Virus record (IMG/VR): IMGVR_UViG_3300028895_000256
Coordinates: 1 to 46,999 of that record
Strand: one strand, 5' to 3'
DNA length: 46,999 nt
From: a virus
Each line of letters opens with the position of its first letter. The first letter of the stretch is position 1. The notes under the pieces were generated by a model. It did no database searches. It was given only the letters and a program-made list of their open reading frames with translations, and was not told where the DNA came from. A program made the position numbers and the translations under genes. Shown in pieces: positions 29,648-37,379 of the stretch.

Positions 29648-32600
29648 CTACCGGGTCTGTGCGATCTTGCTGTCGACTCCCTCGGCCTCGACCTCGAGGA
29701 GGCTGCCGGCGCAATCCGGCATCCCCTGGACGTGGCTGACGAACATGAAGAGCCCGCGGTTTTTCGCGATGTCCTGGATCGTCGCCTTCGCGGCGTCCAG
29801 GTGCTCCGGCTTCATCGTCCCGAAGCCCTCATCCTGCAGGCTCATCCAGATCTTCGTGCCGGTCGCCGACGCATGCAGGTCGGCGAGACCATTCTTCTTC
29901 GACATGCCCAGGGCCGTCGCCTGCTGCCCGCTGGCCATGCTGACCGGGTGTCGGCCGCGGTGGTCCCTGAACTCCATGTTCACGATGTTCCGAACCTCGC
30001 CGGTGGTGGTCTCTCGCTCGCTCGAGATCTCGACGCGCATGTTGGTCCCACTGAGGTAGCGGTTCATGTGCTGCTGCAGCGTGGGGATGGCGTACTGCTC
30101 GAGCAGGAGGAAGGGGATTCCATCGCGGTGCATCGCCTCGATGTAGGTGTCCATGGCTGCCATGGTGGCCTGCTGCTCATCGAGCTTGGCCTTGGCCATG
30201 TCCGCTTTCATCCGGTCGGCCTTCGACGATCGGACCGTATCCTCGAGGCTCTTGACCTGCGCTTCGGCTGCGGCGAGCTCCTGGGTCCAGGTCTGGCGGT
30301 CCTGGCGGTTGGTCGCCGCGCAGCCCCGGGCCCGCTCGAGCGCCGCCTCGGCCTCAGCCAGGGCGTGCTCGGCTGCAGCGAGATCGGCGGGGGGCATGGC
30401 CTTGAGGGTAGCCTGGGCCCGGCCGAGGCGCTCGGCGGCCGCGGCCTGATCCCCGGCGGCCCGCCGGATCTCCTGGATCTGCTCGCTGATCCTGGCGTTG
30501 GCCTCCCGGATCTGACTCGCATTGCGGATGGTGCTGTTAGCGGTGCTCTGGCGCTGGCGGGCGGCGGCGAGCTTGGTTTCGATCGCCTCCGCTTCGCCCT
30601 TGAGCCGCTCTTGCTCCCGCTCGAGGGCTTTCTCGCCGTCGCGCACCACCTGCTCGGCGGCGGCCTTCGTAGCGGCCTGTGCCTCGGTGATCGCTGCGAT
30701 CCGGTCGACCGTCTTCTGGCGTTCAATCGTCGTGTAGTCGCGGGCGGCCTCGGCGCCCGCCAGGTTCTGCTGGAGCGCCGGGATCCGGTCGCGGGCGGCC
30801 TTGGCGTCGGCCAGGAGCTTGCATTCGCCCATATCGACTATCCCCACTGCATCTTCCCATCCTTTCCCTTCGCACGGCACTTCGTCGATCAGCGCTGCCT
30901 GGCGCTCTGCGGTGGCCAGTAGGTCGCCCAGGCGCCTGACCTCCGACTTCTGATGCCCCAGGTCCTGGGCCTGCCGCTCTGTGGTCGCCACGAGCTCCTT
31001 GAGTTCCGGATCGGTCTCGCAGTCCCGCCTGCAGGTGCTCAGGGCCTTCGCAGCGGCCGCCAGGTCTTCCTTCAGGCGCCCCTCCTGTGAGCTCTGGACC
31101 AGGTCCTTCCTGGCCCCCTCAAGCTCGGAGATCTCCGCTGTGGCGGCGTCCAGGGCCTCCTGGGCTTCGGTGGTGTACGGCACGTCTTTGCGCTGGGCCT
31201 CGAGCTCAGTGATGCGCTGAGCCTCCCGGCCGGCGTCTACGGTGGCCTGCTCGAGCTCCTTGACCCTGGCGGCCGCCGTGGTCCGGGCGCTGGCCTTCGC
31301 CCGCTCCCCATCGAGGCTGACCTTCGCATCCGAAACAGCCCCAAGGGCGGTCTCGATGGTCTCCTGGTCTTTCTCCGGATCCGGGGCGTTGGCGAGGATC
31401 TCCCGGGCCAGCTGCAGGGCTCGCTGGGCCTGCGGGATCTTCGCTTCGGCTGCGCTCGCACGCTCGAGGACCCCATGAAGGGATGCGAGCTCGGTGCGGG
31501 CGGTGTTCGCCTTGTCGGATGCCTCCCGGCGCATGTCCTTCGCCCGTTTCTGCCGCTGCTCGAAGTTGCGCTGGAGCACGCTGACCAGCAGGTCCTTGTC
31601 TTCTGCGGGGGTGAGCTTCAGCAGTCCGTCGATGTCGTTCTGGCCCGCGTAGCTGATTGCCATGAAGATCTCGAAGGTCCCGACCAGGGCGTCGATCTGC
31701 CTCTGGACCTCGGGCGCCGTTCCTTTCTGGATCGGCACCCAGGATTCGTCTTCGATCACTCCGCTGGTCTTGTCGAGGCGCCAGAGGTAGGTCTTGCAGC
31801 CGGTGCGGCTGGCCAGCTTGATCTCCCGCCGGACGCGGTAGGTGTTGGGGCCGCTGCGGAAGGTCATCTGCACCCATGCGCGGTCAGTCCTCTTGCGGAC
31901 GAGGTTCTCCATCTTCTCGCCAGCCAGCTGCCGGCGGTAGAGGGCGAAGACAATAGCCCGGACGAAGTTGCTTTTCCCGCCGTAGTTGGGGCCGTCGATC
32001 GCCGTGACCGGCTCGAGCTTGGTGAAGTCCACGTCGATCTCCGGGTACTGGCACCAGTTGCTGGCCTGCAGCCGGAGCGGCTGCATCTCGTACCGTGCGT
32101 CGAGGTGCTCATCCTCCACCATCCCCTCGATCTGCTTGGTGAGTTCGAGGATCTGATCGGCGTCGTCTCCGGTGATCTCCTTGATCTCGAGGTACCGTTC
32201 CATCGCGGCGACCAGGGTCAGGTCGGTGTCGATCTCGAACTTCGCGGCCGCTGCGTCGGTCCGCTCCTCGATCACGCTCAGGGCCTCGAGCTTGTGCTCG
32301 GCACGTAGCTTCTCCTGGGCTGCAGGCGTCAGCCGGTCGAGCACGGCGCCGAGTGCCCGGGCCCGGATCCGCACGCGGGCGTGGGCGGGGATCGTCGCGA
32401 GCTCCGTACCGATCGCCTCCTCGATGTCGGCGTCGACCCCGTCCGCTCTGACCGTCCGCTCGACCAGCTGGCTGGCGACGATCAGCTTGTGGACCTGGAC
32501 CTTGTGCTCGCCGGTCTCGGTGTCGATCGTGTGGAGCAGCGCCGCGGGCTCGAGGAGCTCCTCGTTCCAGGTCAGTGGCGCGATCGCCCCCGCGTAGCAG

Positions 32601-33316
32601 AACTTGGGCAACCCCTCCTCGAACTCGATGGTCTGCCGGCGGTGGATGTGTCCGAGCAGGACGGCCGCGGCGCCGCGGAAGGCGGTCCGAGGGACGATCA
32701 CGTCCATCCCCCTGGTCATCATCTGCTCATTCCCAAGCTTGGCGCCGCCGACCGTGCCGTGGTAGAGCACGACCGGGACTGCGCCCTTGCTGCGGGCATC
32801 GACGATCGCTGCCTGGATGACCTGGCCCACCAGGGCGCCGGGATCTCCGATCTCCTCATCGGAATTCTGCTCGAGCGTCCTGATCGTCACCTTGTTTGGG
32901 CAGGGAATCATGATAATCGCGATGGCCGTGTCGTCGTCGAGCACGTAGTTGGTGACCATCGGCATGTTGGCAATCTGGATCTTGTCGGTGTAGGCGAGCT
33001 CCGGGCTCCCGGCGCCCGCCAGGATCCCGGTCAGGGTTCCGTGCATGCCCGCCGAGTATTCGTCGTCGTGGTTGCCCTTGAGCACCACCAGCCCGCGTCC
33101 GGACGCTTCGGCCAGGTGCGTGCAGTCTCGCCGGATGCGCCACGCGATGTCGTCGGACGTCGACCCTCGGTGCGTGGTTAGGTCGCCAGTATGGCCCACC
33201 AGATCCGGCTTGATCTCGCGGGCCTTTTCGATCAGGTCCTGGATCGGTGGCTCGACGTAGGCGCGGTTCTTCGGATCCAGGTGCCAGTCGCATGTGTGTA
33301 GGATCGTGAATTCCAC
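29648..33316 (-). CDS. SbcD (Mre11)-SbcC (Rad50) single-chain fusion
   Basis: 1222 residues, GTG start after GGAGG. Residues 1-330 are the Mre11/SbcD phosphoesterase: DWH (10-12), GD (44-45), GNHD (81-84), H186 and GHIH (222-225) supply the two-metal site. After a linker the Rad50/SbcC ATPase begins with Walker A GPNYGGKSN (442-450; Y replaces the usual G), then a QNDIDGLLKL Q-loop region (about 559-568). A coiled coil runs about 580-1040 with paired cysteines at C762/C766 and C815/C832, one of which probably forms the hook. The C-terminal lobe has signature SMASGQQ (about 1126-1132), Walker B WMSLQDE (to 1163) and an H-loop FVSH (about 1192-1195). The complex normally trims DNA ends and opens hairpins as two separate genes; here both halves are one protein. 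Confidence 0.9.
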   Translation of the reverse strand: MEFTILHTCDWHLDPKNRAYVEPPIQDLIEKAREIKPDLVGHTGDLTTHRGSTSDDIAWRIRRDCTHLAEASGRGLVVLKGNHDDEYSAGMHGTLTGILAGAGSPELAYTDKIQIANMPMVTNYVLDDDTAIAIIMIPCPNKVTIRTLEQNSDEEIGDPGALVGQVIQAAIVDARSKGAVPVVLYHGTVGGAKLGNEQMMTRGMDVIVPRTAFRGAAAVLLGHIHRRQTIEFEEGLPKFCYAGAIAPLTWNEELLEPAALLHTIDTETGEHKVQVHKLIVASQLVERTVRADGVDADIEEAIGTELATIPAHARVRIRARALGAVLDRLTPAAQEKLRAEHKLEALSVIEERTDAAAAKFEIDTDLTLVAAMERYLEIKEITGDDADQILELTKQIEGMVEDEHLDARYEMQPLRLQASNWCQYPEIDVDFTKLEPVTAIDGPNYGGKSNFVRAIVFALYRRQLAGEKMENLVRKRTDRAWVQMTFRSGPNTYRVRREIKLASRTGCKTYLWRLDKTSGVIEDESWVPIQKGTAPEVQRQIDALVGTFEIFMAISYAGQNDIDGLLKLTPAEDKDLLVSVLQRNFEQRQKRAKDMRREASDKANTARTELASLHGVLERASAAEAKIPQAQRALQLAREILANAPDPEKDQETIETALGAVSDAKVSLDGERAKASARTTAAARVKELEQATVDAGREAQRITELEAQRKDVPYTTEAQEALDAATAEISELEGARKDLVQSSQEGRLKEDLAAAAKALSTCRRDCETDPELKELVATTERQAQDLGHQKSEVRRLGDLLATAERQAALIDEVPCEGKGWEDAVGIVDMGECKLLADAKAARDRIPALQQNLAGAEAARDYTTIERQKTVDRIAAITEAQAATKAAAEQVVRDGEKALEREQERLKGEAEAIETKLAAARQRQSTANSTIRNASQIREANARISEQIQEIRRAAGDQAAAAERLGRAQATLKAMPPADLAAAEHALAEAEAALERARGCAATNRQDRQTWTQELAAAEAQVKSLEDTVRSSKADRMKADMAKAKLDEQQATMAAMDTYIEAMHRDGIPFLLLEQYAIPTLQQHMNRYLSGTNMRVEISSERETTTGEVRNIVNMEFRDHRGRHPVSMASGQQATALGMSKKNGLADLHASATGTKIWMSLQDEGFGTMKPEHLDAAKATIQDIAKNRGLFMFVSHVQGMPDCAGSLLEVEAEGVDSKIAQTR

Positions 33317-33332
33317 TCGTTTGCCTCCGTGG

Positions 33333-33443
33333 TTAGCTGAACAAATAAATTGGCACCAGCCAGATCAGGTTCACGAGAGAGGCGCCGGTTGCGACCCCGA
33401 TCCAGTATTCCTTCGTCCTGTAGGCCGGCACTCCGCTGCTCAT
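33333..33443 (-). CDS. 36-residue single-pass membrane protein
   Basis: A small gene fitted between the possible annealing protein and the SbcDC fusion. ATG (33441-33443) overlaps the upstream stop as ATGA, GGAGGGGAA is just before it, TAA at 33333-33335. Peptide: polar start MSSGVPAYRTKEYWIG, then a membrane helix (about 14-34) rich in V, L, I and W. Coding is supported by the exact fit in the gap and by the site. Role unknown. Confidence 0.6.
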   Translation of the reverse strand: MSSGVPAYRTKEYWIGVATGASLVNLIWLVPIYLFS

Positions 33444-34789
33444 TTCCCCTCCCGCATGACGTTCACGCGCTCGAGCGCCTCATCGCAGTTGATGTCCCGC
33501 GCCAGCTTGTGGAGCTTCGCCGGGTCCAGGGGATCGCAGATCGTCTGCAGGTACGTGCGCACCTTGTCCCCGTTTTCCTCGTCGGTCATCCGGGCTGCGT
33601 GCATCGAGAGGATCGGCAGCGCCGCCGTCGCCTCCTCGGTCGACCAGGGCCCGGACTGGAGCGTCGGGTCCGGCATGGCCTCCCCCTCGGCGGGGTGCGG
33701 CCCTTCGCGGCGGGCCGCGAATTCGGCCCGGAGGGTCTGCTTGCGATCCTCGGCCGCCGCGATGAACCAGTCCCCGGCTTCGGGGGCGAGTCTGTACTTG
33801 CCCACGATGTTGTCGACGTGATCCGGGACCGTCGCGGCCTCGAGCTTCTGCATGAGCTCGACCTTCGAGATCCCGGCGACCTCGGGGTCGATCTCGCCGG
33901 TGGCCTCGTTGACGGAGGCAGGTGCGGCGTCAGTGACAGTCGCCTCCGCTGCCTGCGGCCCGCTCTCGCCCGCCGCGAGTGCGCCGGCGGTCGGCTGTGG
34001 GGCATCGAGGAGCAGAGCAGCGAGCCCATCGATCGCCGCAGGGCCAAACACTTGGCGCTGCGCCTGCAGGCCAGCCATGACAACCATCCTCTTGATGTCC
34101 GGATCGCTCGTGTCGGGTGTGAAGCTGAATTTGATGATCGCGAATTGCTTTTTCCGGAGTTCCTCTGGCTTGAAGTTCGACTGCAATCCCACAAGTGCTC
34201 GGACTGCTCGAGCGATGGCTTTGCTCTCGGTCTTCGCTTCGGCGTCTCGTTGCTCCTTGATCCAGCGCTTCCGGAACTCGGCATCGATCTTTTCGTCTCT
34301 GTTCGCAGCGGTGCAGCCCTTCCATTTCTTTTTGATGTAGAAGTCGATCGTACTGATTGCCTGGTCCATGCAGTCCTGCCGCTCCACCGACGCCTTCCAG
34401 ATCCGTGTTCGGACCGCCGGGCGCAGGCCCCCACTCGGGTTGTTCATGGCAGCCACCGCCTTGTAGACGATTCTCGCGTCCGTGTTCTCCTTGGCCGGCT
34501 CAGCCATCGTGGCGATGTCGCCTGCGGCGCAGAGCAGGTCGAGGGCGGGCTTCTGCAGGGCGACGCTTTCGGGGTGATCGTACCACTCCCCGCTTTTGTC
34601 CTGCTTGCGCTTGGTTTTGACGGGATAGACCATATTGTCGTTGTCGGGGTCGATATTGACGACCGCGACATCCAGGCTCCACATCGGGAAATCCTGATCG
34701 ATGGTCCGCGTTACTTGGGGCATGAGGAGGATGTAGTCTTCTGGCTTGTACCGGTCGGCGACCGCACTGAAATCTAGTATCTGTGGCAT
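33440..34789 (-). CDS. Possible single-strand annealing / recombination protein
   Basis: 449 residues. The part from about 135 to 235 has a helical segment with AEAKTESKAIARAVRALVG followed by FKPEELRKKQFAIIKFSF, resembling the 'A.TkA..RA.R.l.g....y..eEl.kpfav' block near the end of the DNA-binding core of Rad52/Erf/RecT-type annealing proteins. The N-terminal part has DYILLMPQVTRTI and MWSLDVAVVNIDPDND. The C-terminal 180 residues are acidic and helical (SKVELMQKLEAAT, TEEATAALPIL). The neighbour SbcDC fusion supports a recombination role. The start lies behind a G(AG)6 repeat that forms its ribosome site. Confidence 0.45.
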   Translation of the reverse strand: MPQILDFSAVADRYKPEDYILLMPQVTRTIDQDFPMWSLDVAVVNIDPDNDNMVYPVKTKRKQDKSGEWYDHPESVALQKPALDLLCAAGDIATMAEPAKENTDARIVYKAVAAMNNPSGGLRPAVRTRIWKASVERQDCMDQAISTIDFYIKKKWKGCTAANRDEKIDAEFRKRWIKEQRDAEAKTESKAIARAVRALVGLQSNFKPEELRKKQFAIIKFSFTPDTSDPDIKRMVVMAGLQAQRQVFGPAAIDGLAALLLDAPQPTAGALAAGESGPQAAEATVTDAAPASVNEATGEIDPEVAGISKVELMQKLEAATVPDHVDNIVGKYRLAPEAGDWFIAAAEDRKQTLRAEFAARREGPHPAEGEAMPDPTLQSGPWSTEEATAALPILSMHAARMTDEENGDKVRTYLQTICDPLDPAKLHKLARDINCDEALERVNVMREGK

Positions 34790-34794
34790 GTCGG

Positions 34795-34806
34795 CTCTCT
34801 CTCTCT
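34795..34806 (-). repeat. (CT)6 simple repeat forming the ribosome site of the 33440-34789 gene
   Basis: Minus strand reads GG(AG)6CCGAC-ATG. The dinucleotide run is the Shine-Dalgarno region itself. Adjacent bases 34807-34824 hold CCGGGCCCGGGCCCGGGG, a repeated GC palindrome. Slippage in the AG run would change the site-to-start spacing. Confidence 0.7.
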
Positions 34807-34825
34807 CCGGGCCCGGGCCCGGGGT

Positions 34826-35380
34826 TCAGTGGTCCCCCACCAGAGGGTCCAGTCTCCACTCCGCGCCGCCCGCAGTCTCGAGGTGCTCGCGGTCGTGGTA
34901 GTAGATGGTGTAGCGCGTCCCCGTCTTCTCCGGCGGCGCGTGCGTGTAGAAGATCAGGGCATCGCCGTTGACGATCATCCCCCAGCCCAAGTGGGCCTTT
35001 GTGATCTCGGCGGCCAGCCCGAAGACATCCTGCTTCTGATGCCGCGTACCATTGCGCGTGAGGAGCTTCGCGGCGCCCCCGCCGGGCCCCTCGCGGGTCT
35101 CGGTGATCAGGGTGAAGATGCGCAGGCGATCGTGGCCCGTCACTTGCGATTTCAGCCACTGGCCGAGGAACTTGGTCCGCTCCTCGTAGTCGGTGATGAC
35201 GCGCATTGCAGCCTTGTAGGTGCTTAACCCCATCCCGCTTCGCTCGCCGAGGTACTCCGTCAGCGTCCCCTGGCTGATGCCGATCAGGTCGGCCGCGGCG
35301 ACCTGGCCATCGGCCAGCTGCAGCAGCGCCCTGGCAATCTCGGCGGCCCGCTTCGGGGGGATCGTGTTCTTCGTCGCCAT
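34826..35380 (-). CDS. HTH DNA-binding protein, candidate phage regulator
   Basis: 184 residues from ATG 35378-35380 (MATKNTIPPKRAAEI), seven bases after GGAGG; the ATG two codons earlier is too close. Residues about 18-47 read LQLADGQVAAADLIGISQGT, with GISQGTLTEYLGE as recognition helix, a clear helix-turn-helix. The remainder is mixed alpha-beta, with LRIFTLITETREGPGG, GMIVNGDALIFYTHA and TRYTIYYHDREHLE. It is the most obvious transcription-factor candidate in the window, transcribed early, and therefore a candidate binder of the conserved cassette. No known family assigned. Confidence 0.55.
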   Translation of the reverse strand: MATKNTIPPKRAAEIARALLQLADGQVAAADLIGISQGTLTEYLGERSGMGLSTYKAAMRVITDYEERTKFLGQWLKSQVTGHDRLRIFTLITETREGPGGGAAKLLTRNGTRHQKQDVFGLAAEITKAHLGWGMIVNGDALIFYTHAPPEKTGTRYTIYYHDREHLETAGGAEWRLDPLVGDH

Positions 35381-35393
35381 GGGCATCCCTCCG

Positions 35394-35645
35394 TCAGATG
35401 GTGATGGCCCCGGTGAGGAGCCCGAGAAGCAGCCCGACCACCAGGCCGGCCACGAAGCCGGCCCAGGTCGCCTTGGTGCTGTAGTGGTGGACGAAATGGA
35501 CGCGCCGGGCGGCCATGGGGCCGTTGTCGTAGCGAGCGCCCCCTGCTGGCCCCCAGGATAACGGTGCAAAAGATCCGACATATTGAACATTCGGATCGGC
35601 GGCTTGTCGCCCATCGAAGCTCCCACGCAGGGCATCGTCGCTCAT
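35394..35645 (-). CDS. Small single-pass membrane protein
   Basis: 83 residues, ATG overlapping the preceding stop (ATGA), with AGGAGG before it. Polar N-terminal 55 residues, then a C-terminal membrane helix (about 61-82: WAGFVAGLVVGLLLGLLTGA). Type consistent with an inner-membrane tail-anchored protein. It is the first gene after cassette copy 6. Function unknown. Confidence 0.65.
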   Translation of the reverse strand: MSDDALRGSFDGRQAADPNVQYVGSFAPLSWGPAGGARYDNGPMAARRVHFVHHYSTKATWAGFVAGLVVGLLLGLLTGAITI

Positions 35646-36037
35646 GCCATACCTCCTGTGGGCTCAAAAATTGTGATATGGGGTGTCCGCAGACAAACCG
35701 GCGGCCGCCGGTCCGGCGAGGCGGTCAGACGCAGGATCTGCTCCCGGGCCGCGGCCATCGCCCTCGAGGCGGCGTGCTTCTTGGCGTCGGCTGTGTCCCG
35801 GCAGGCGATCAGGGCCTCGCCGGCGGTCTTCGTGGTGATCGCCCAGATCCCGGCGCCCGGCTCGCCGGCGCGGTCCGGGTAGCGGAGCGTGGCCGTGGCC
35901 TTGCCCACAGCCCTCAGAACCGGCATGTGCGTTCGCTGGATCGCCCGGGCCAGGATGGTCCCGGGGTTGATGCAGGAGGTTCGAATAACCTCTGGCGTGA
36001 TCTCTCGGTCCGTGATAAGGTGCCGTCTGTCCATCAT
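35642..36037 (-). CDS. Unknown early protein; 3' end runs through cassette copy 6
   Basis: 131 residues from ATG 36035-36037 (MMDRRHLITDREITPEV), seven bases after GGAGG. The frame is open upstream to an alternative ATG at 36236-36238 with its own GGAGG, but that extension spans the AT-rich promoter at 36119-36147, so I prefer the short form. The middle (ATATLRYPDRAGEPGAGIW and IACRDTADAKKHAASR) is unremarkable; the last 15-20 residues are encoded by the conserved cassette. No family recognised. Confidence 0.55.
   Translation of the reverse strand: MMDRRHLITDREITPEVIRTSCINPGTILARAIQRTHMPVLRAVGKATATLRYPDRAGEPGAGIWAITTKTAGEALIACRDTADAKKHAASRAMAAAREQILRLTASPDRRPPVCLRTPHITIFEPTGGMA
35683..35697 (-). 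promoter_or_regulatory. Conserved intergenic cassette, copy 6
   Basis: GTGTCCGCAGACAAA; the usual ATG that follows is replaced by CCG. On the upstream side the minus strand has the perfect palindrome CCGGCGGCCGCCGG directly before TTTG, terminator-like. The downstream dyad seen in the other copies is not evident. It lies wholly inside the 3' end of the upstream coding frame, 38 bases before the start at 35645. Confidence 0.6.
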
Positions 36038-36118
36038 CGGTCTGCCTCCGTGGTGGATGGCCGTCCTGGGGCTCCAGTTCCCGGGGCGGCCGTTGTCGTC
36101 TGGCCCCTGTCGATCGTC

Positions 36119-36147
36119 ACCATGCCGATTGCCGGTAACGGTGTCAA
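36119..36147 (-). promoter_or_regulatory. Sigma70-like promoter P1 with CCGTTACCG spacer motif
   Basis: Minus strand TTGACA (plus tgtcaa, 36142-36147), a 17-base spacer, then CATGGT (36119-36124). It is preceded by an AT-rich stretch (TTGTAAATTTTCTC) and carries CCGTTACCG directly after the -35 hexamer, as in the promoter at 36603. It would drive the gene starting at 36037. Confidence 0.55.
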
Positions 36148-36289
36148 GAGAAAATTTACAATTTATTTTGAGCCTCGGATGCGCGGTCGCCGGAAGCGGC
36201 CGCCTGGCCTGGGCTGAGACGCGAGTCGGGCTGCTCATCGCTTGCCTCCGCTTGGGGTTGCAGGGGCCTGGAGCCCCCCTGTTGTGCCC

Positions 36290-36556
36290 TCAGCTGCAGA
36301 CGCTGCAGGAGGTGGCCCGGATCTCGCGGCCGTGCTTGATGGCCGCCCTCTTGGCTTCGGTGTAGGTGAGGCCCGCCGGCGCGAACCAGGGGGCGCTCTG
36401 GCCGTTCCACCGAATAAAGGTGAAGGCCCAGCTTCCCCGGCCGCTGGGGCGCCGGCCGTGCACCCACTCGTAGTGGTCGGCGCTTTCTGGGTTAAAGCGG
36501 CAGGGCAGGGTCCGGGTCGCGGGGCGGCTGGTCTCGGTCTGCTTCTGGTTCGTCAT
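36290..36556 (-). CDS. First early gene, unknown
   Basis: 88 residues, ATG after AGGAGGCAGACAG. Basic and Thr/Ser-rich at the start (MTNQKQTETSRPATRT), then WVHGRRPSGRGSWAFTFIRW and APAGLTYTEAKRAAIKHGRE, ending with two cysteines (SCSVCS). It lies alone between two promoter-like sequences just after the terminator, the usual place for an immediate-early host-takeover gene. No family recognised. Confidence 0.6.
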   Translation of the reverse strand: MTNQKQTETSRPATRTLPCRFNPESADHYEWVHGRRPSGRGSWAFTFIRWNGQSAPWFAPAGLTYTEAKRAAIKHGREIRATSCSVCS

Positions 36557-36602
36557 CCTGTCTGCCTCCTGTTCGGTTTCGTTGCCCTGTCTCTATGCTT
36601 AC

Positions 36603-36631
36603 ACTATGACGGACATCGGTAACGGACGCAA
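36603..36631 (-). promoter_or_regulatory. Sigma70-like promoter P2 with CCGTTACCG spacer motif
   Basis: Minus strand TTGCGT (36626-36631), 17-base spacer, CATAGT (36603-36608), preceded by AT-rich text (GCTAAATTAC). The same CCGTTACCG follows the -35 hexamer as in P1. It lies 47 bases before the first early gene (36556) and after the late terminator, so it is the best candidate for the first promoter used on infection. Confidence 0.6.
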
Positions 36632-36724
36632 GTAATTTAGCGTTTATTCCCATGTATTTTCTGTCTCATATTCGGGCAACACGGGCCGAAACGGGGCGAT
36701 CTGGCGGCAACGGCCGCGGGATGT

Positions 36725-36742
36725 GGTCGACCACGGTCGACC
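36725..36742. promoter_or_regulatory. Two GGTCGACC palindromes one helical turn apart
   Basis: GGTCGACC at 36725-36732 and again at 36735-36742, a 10-base register, in the 130-base non-coding gap between early promoter P2 and the terminator. Geometry is that of a tandem operator. The rest of 36632-36763 holds nothing I recognise. Confidence 0.45.
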
Positions 36743-36763
36743 AGGGCCCTCCCGGCGGGCACG

Positions 36764-36794
36764 AAAAAGCCCCCGGGGGCGGCTCCCCGGGGGC
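36764..36794 (-). terminator. Strong intrinsic terminator closing the lysis/secreted-protein block
   Basis: Minus strand GCCCCCGGGG-AGCCGC-CCCCGGGGGC (36794 to 36769) forms a perfect 10-bp stem with a 6-base loop, followed at once by TTTTT (36764-36768). It lies 29 bases after the stop of the gene at 36824. It is the only textbook rho-independent terminator I see in the window. Confidence 0.9.
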
Positions 36795-36823
36795 CCGTCT
36801 CACTTCACTTCGCCCGGCAGCCG

Positions 36824-37312
36824 CTAGGGGCCCTCGGGCACCACGTAGAACGGCGTGAGCTCGACCTTGTTGCCGTGCCCCGCGGTGTCGCCAGCCGCGA
36901 AGTAAAACTGCGCGATGTTCGGCGAGCCCAGGTAGGTGAGTTTGCAGGGCCATGCCGGGCCGGTAAGCGTGTACGGATCCGCCGGCAGGTGCGTGAAAAC
37001 TCCGGCCGAATCAGCGCTCGTGGTGTCCGGGGTGGCCGAGGTGACGTAGTCGTCGTAAACCTTCACTCCGAAGGGCGCCTCGCTCTGCGCGAAGAAGCCC
37101 GCGGGAACCAGGCCCGACGCCGGCGCTCCGTAGCCAACATAGCCGGCCAGGTCCGGGATCGTGACCGTGTCGGTCAGCGTGTCGCGCTCGGTGCTGATGG
37201 TTGCCCCCATCAGGATCCTGCCTGCGTCCGAGACGCTTGGCTGCCCGAAGGCTGCGGCGGCCAGGGCAAGCAAGAGTGCCCCGATCAGGGCGACGGTGGT
37301 CTTCCGGTTCAT
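36824..37312 (-). CDS. Secreted protein, unknown
   Basis: 162 residues. Residues 1-23 are a signal peptide (MNRK, hydrophobic ALIGALLLALAAAAFG, cleavage likely after the AFG/Q region). The mature part is strand- and Thr-rich (TISTERDTLTDTVTIPDLAG, GVKVYDDYVTSATPD, QFYFAAGDTAGH) with only one cysteine. AAGGA precedes the ATG. Last gene before the terminator; a periplasmic or surface role at lysis is possible but unproven. Confidence 0.65.
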   Translation of the reverse strand: MNRKTTVALIGALLLALAAAAFGQPSVSDAGRILMGATISTERDTLTDTVTIPDLAGYVGYGAPASGLVPAGFFAQSEAPFGVKVYDDYVTSATPDTTSADSAGVFTHLPADPYTLTGPAWPCKLTYLGSPNIAQFYFAAGDTAGHGNKVELTPFYVVPEGP

Positions 37313-37349
37313 GATCTCGATTCCTTCCGTTCGGGCCAGTGTGTACCGA

Positions 37350-37367
37350 CGCCGGCCGAAGCCGGCG
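37350..37367 (-). other. UUCG-loop hairpin between two small late genes
   Basis: Minus strand CGCCGGC-TTCG-GCCGGCG, perfect 7-bp stem, in the 84-base gap between the genes at 37397 and 37312. Probably a message stabiliser; no T-run follows. Confidence 0.5.
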
Positions 37368-37379
37368 CCGGACTGATTT

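Noticed and set aside
36038-36238. N-terminal extension of the 35642-36037 gene to ATG 36236-36238
   Set aside because: The start has a ribosome site, but the extension would run through a clear promoter and an AT-rich segment, and the added peptide looks non-coding. Kept as an alternative only.
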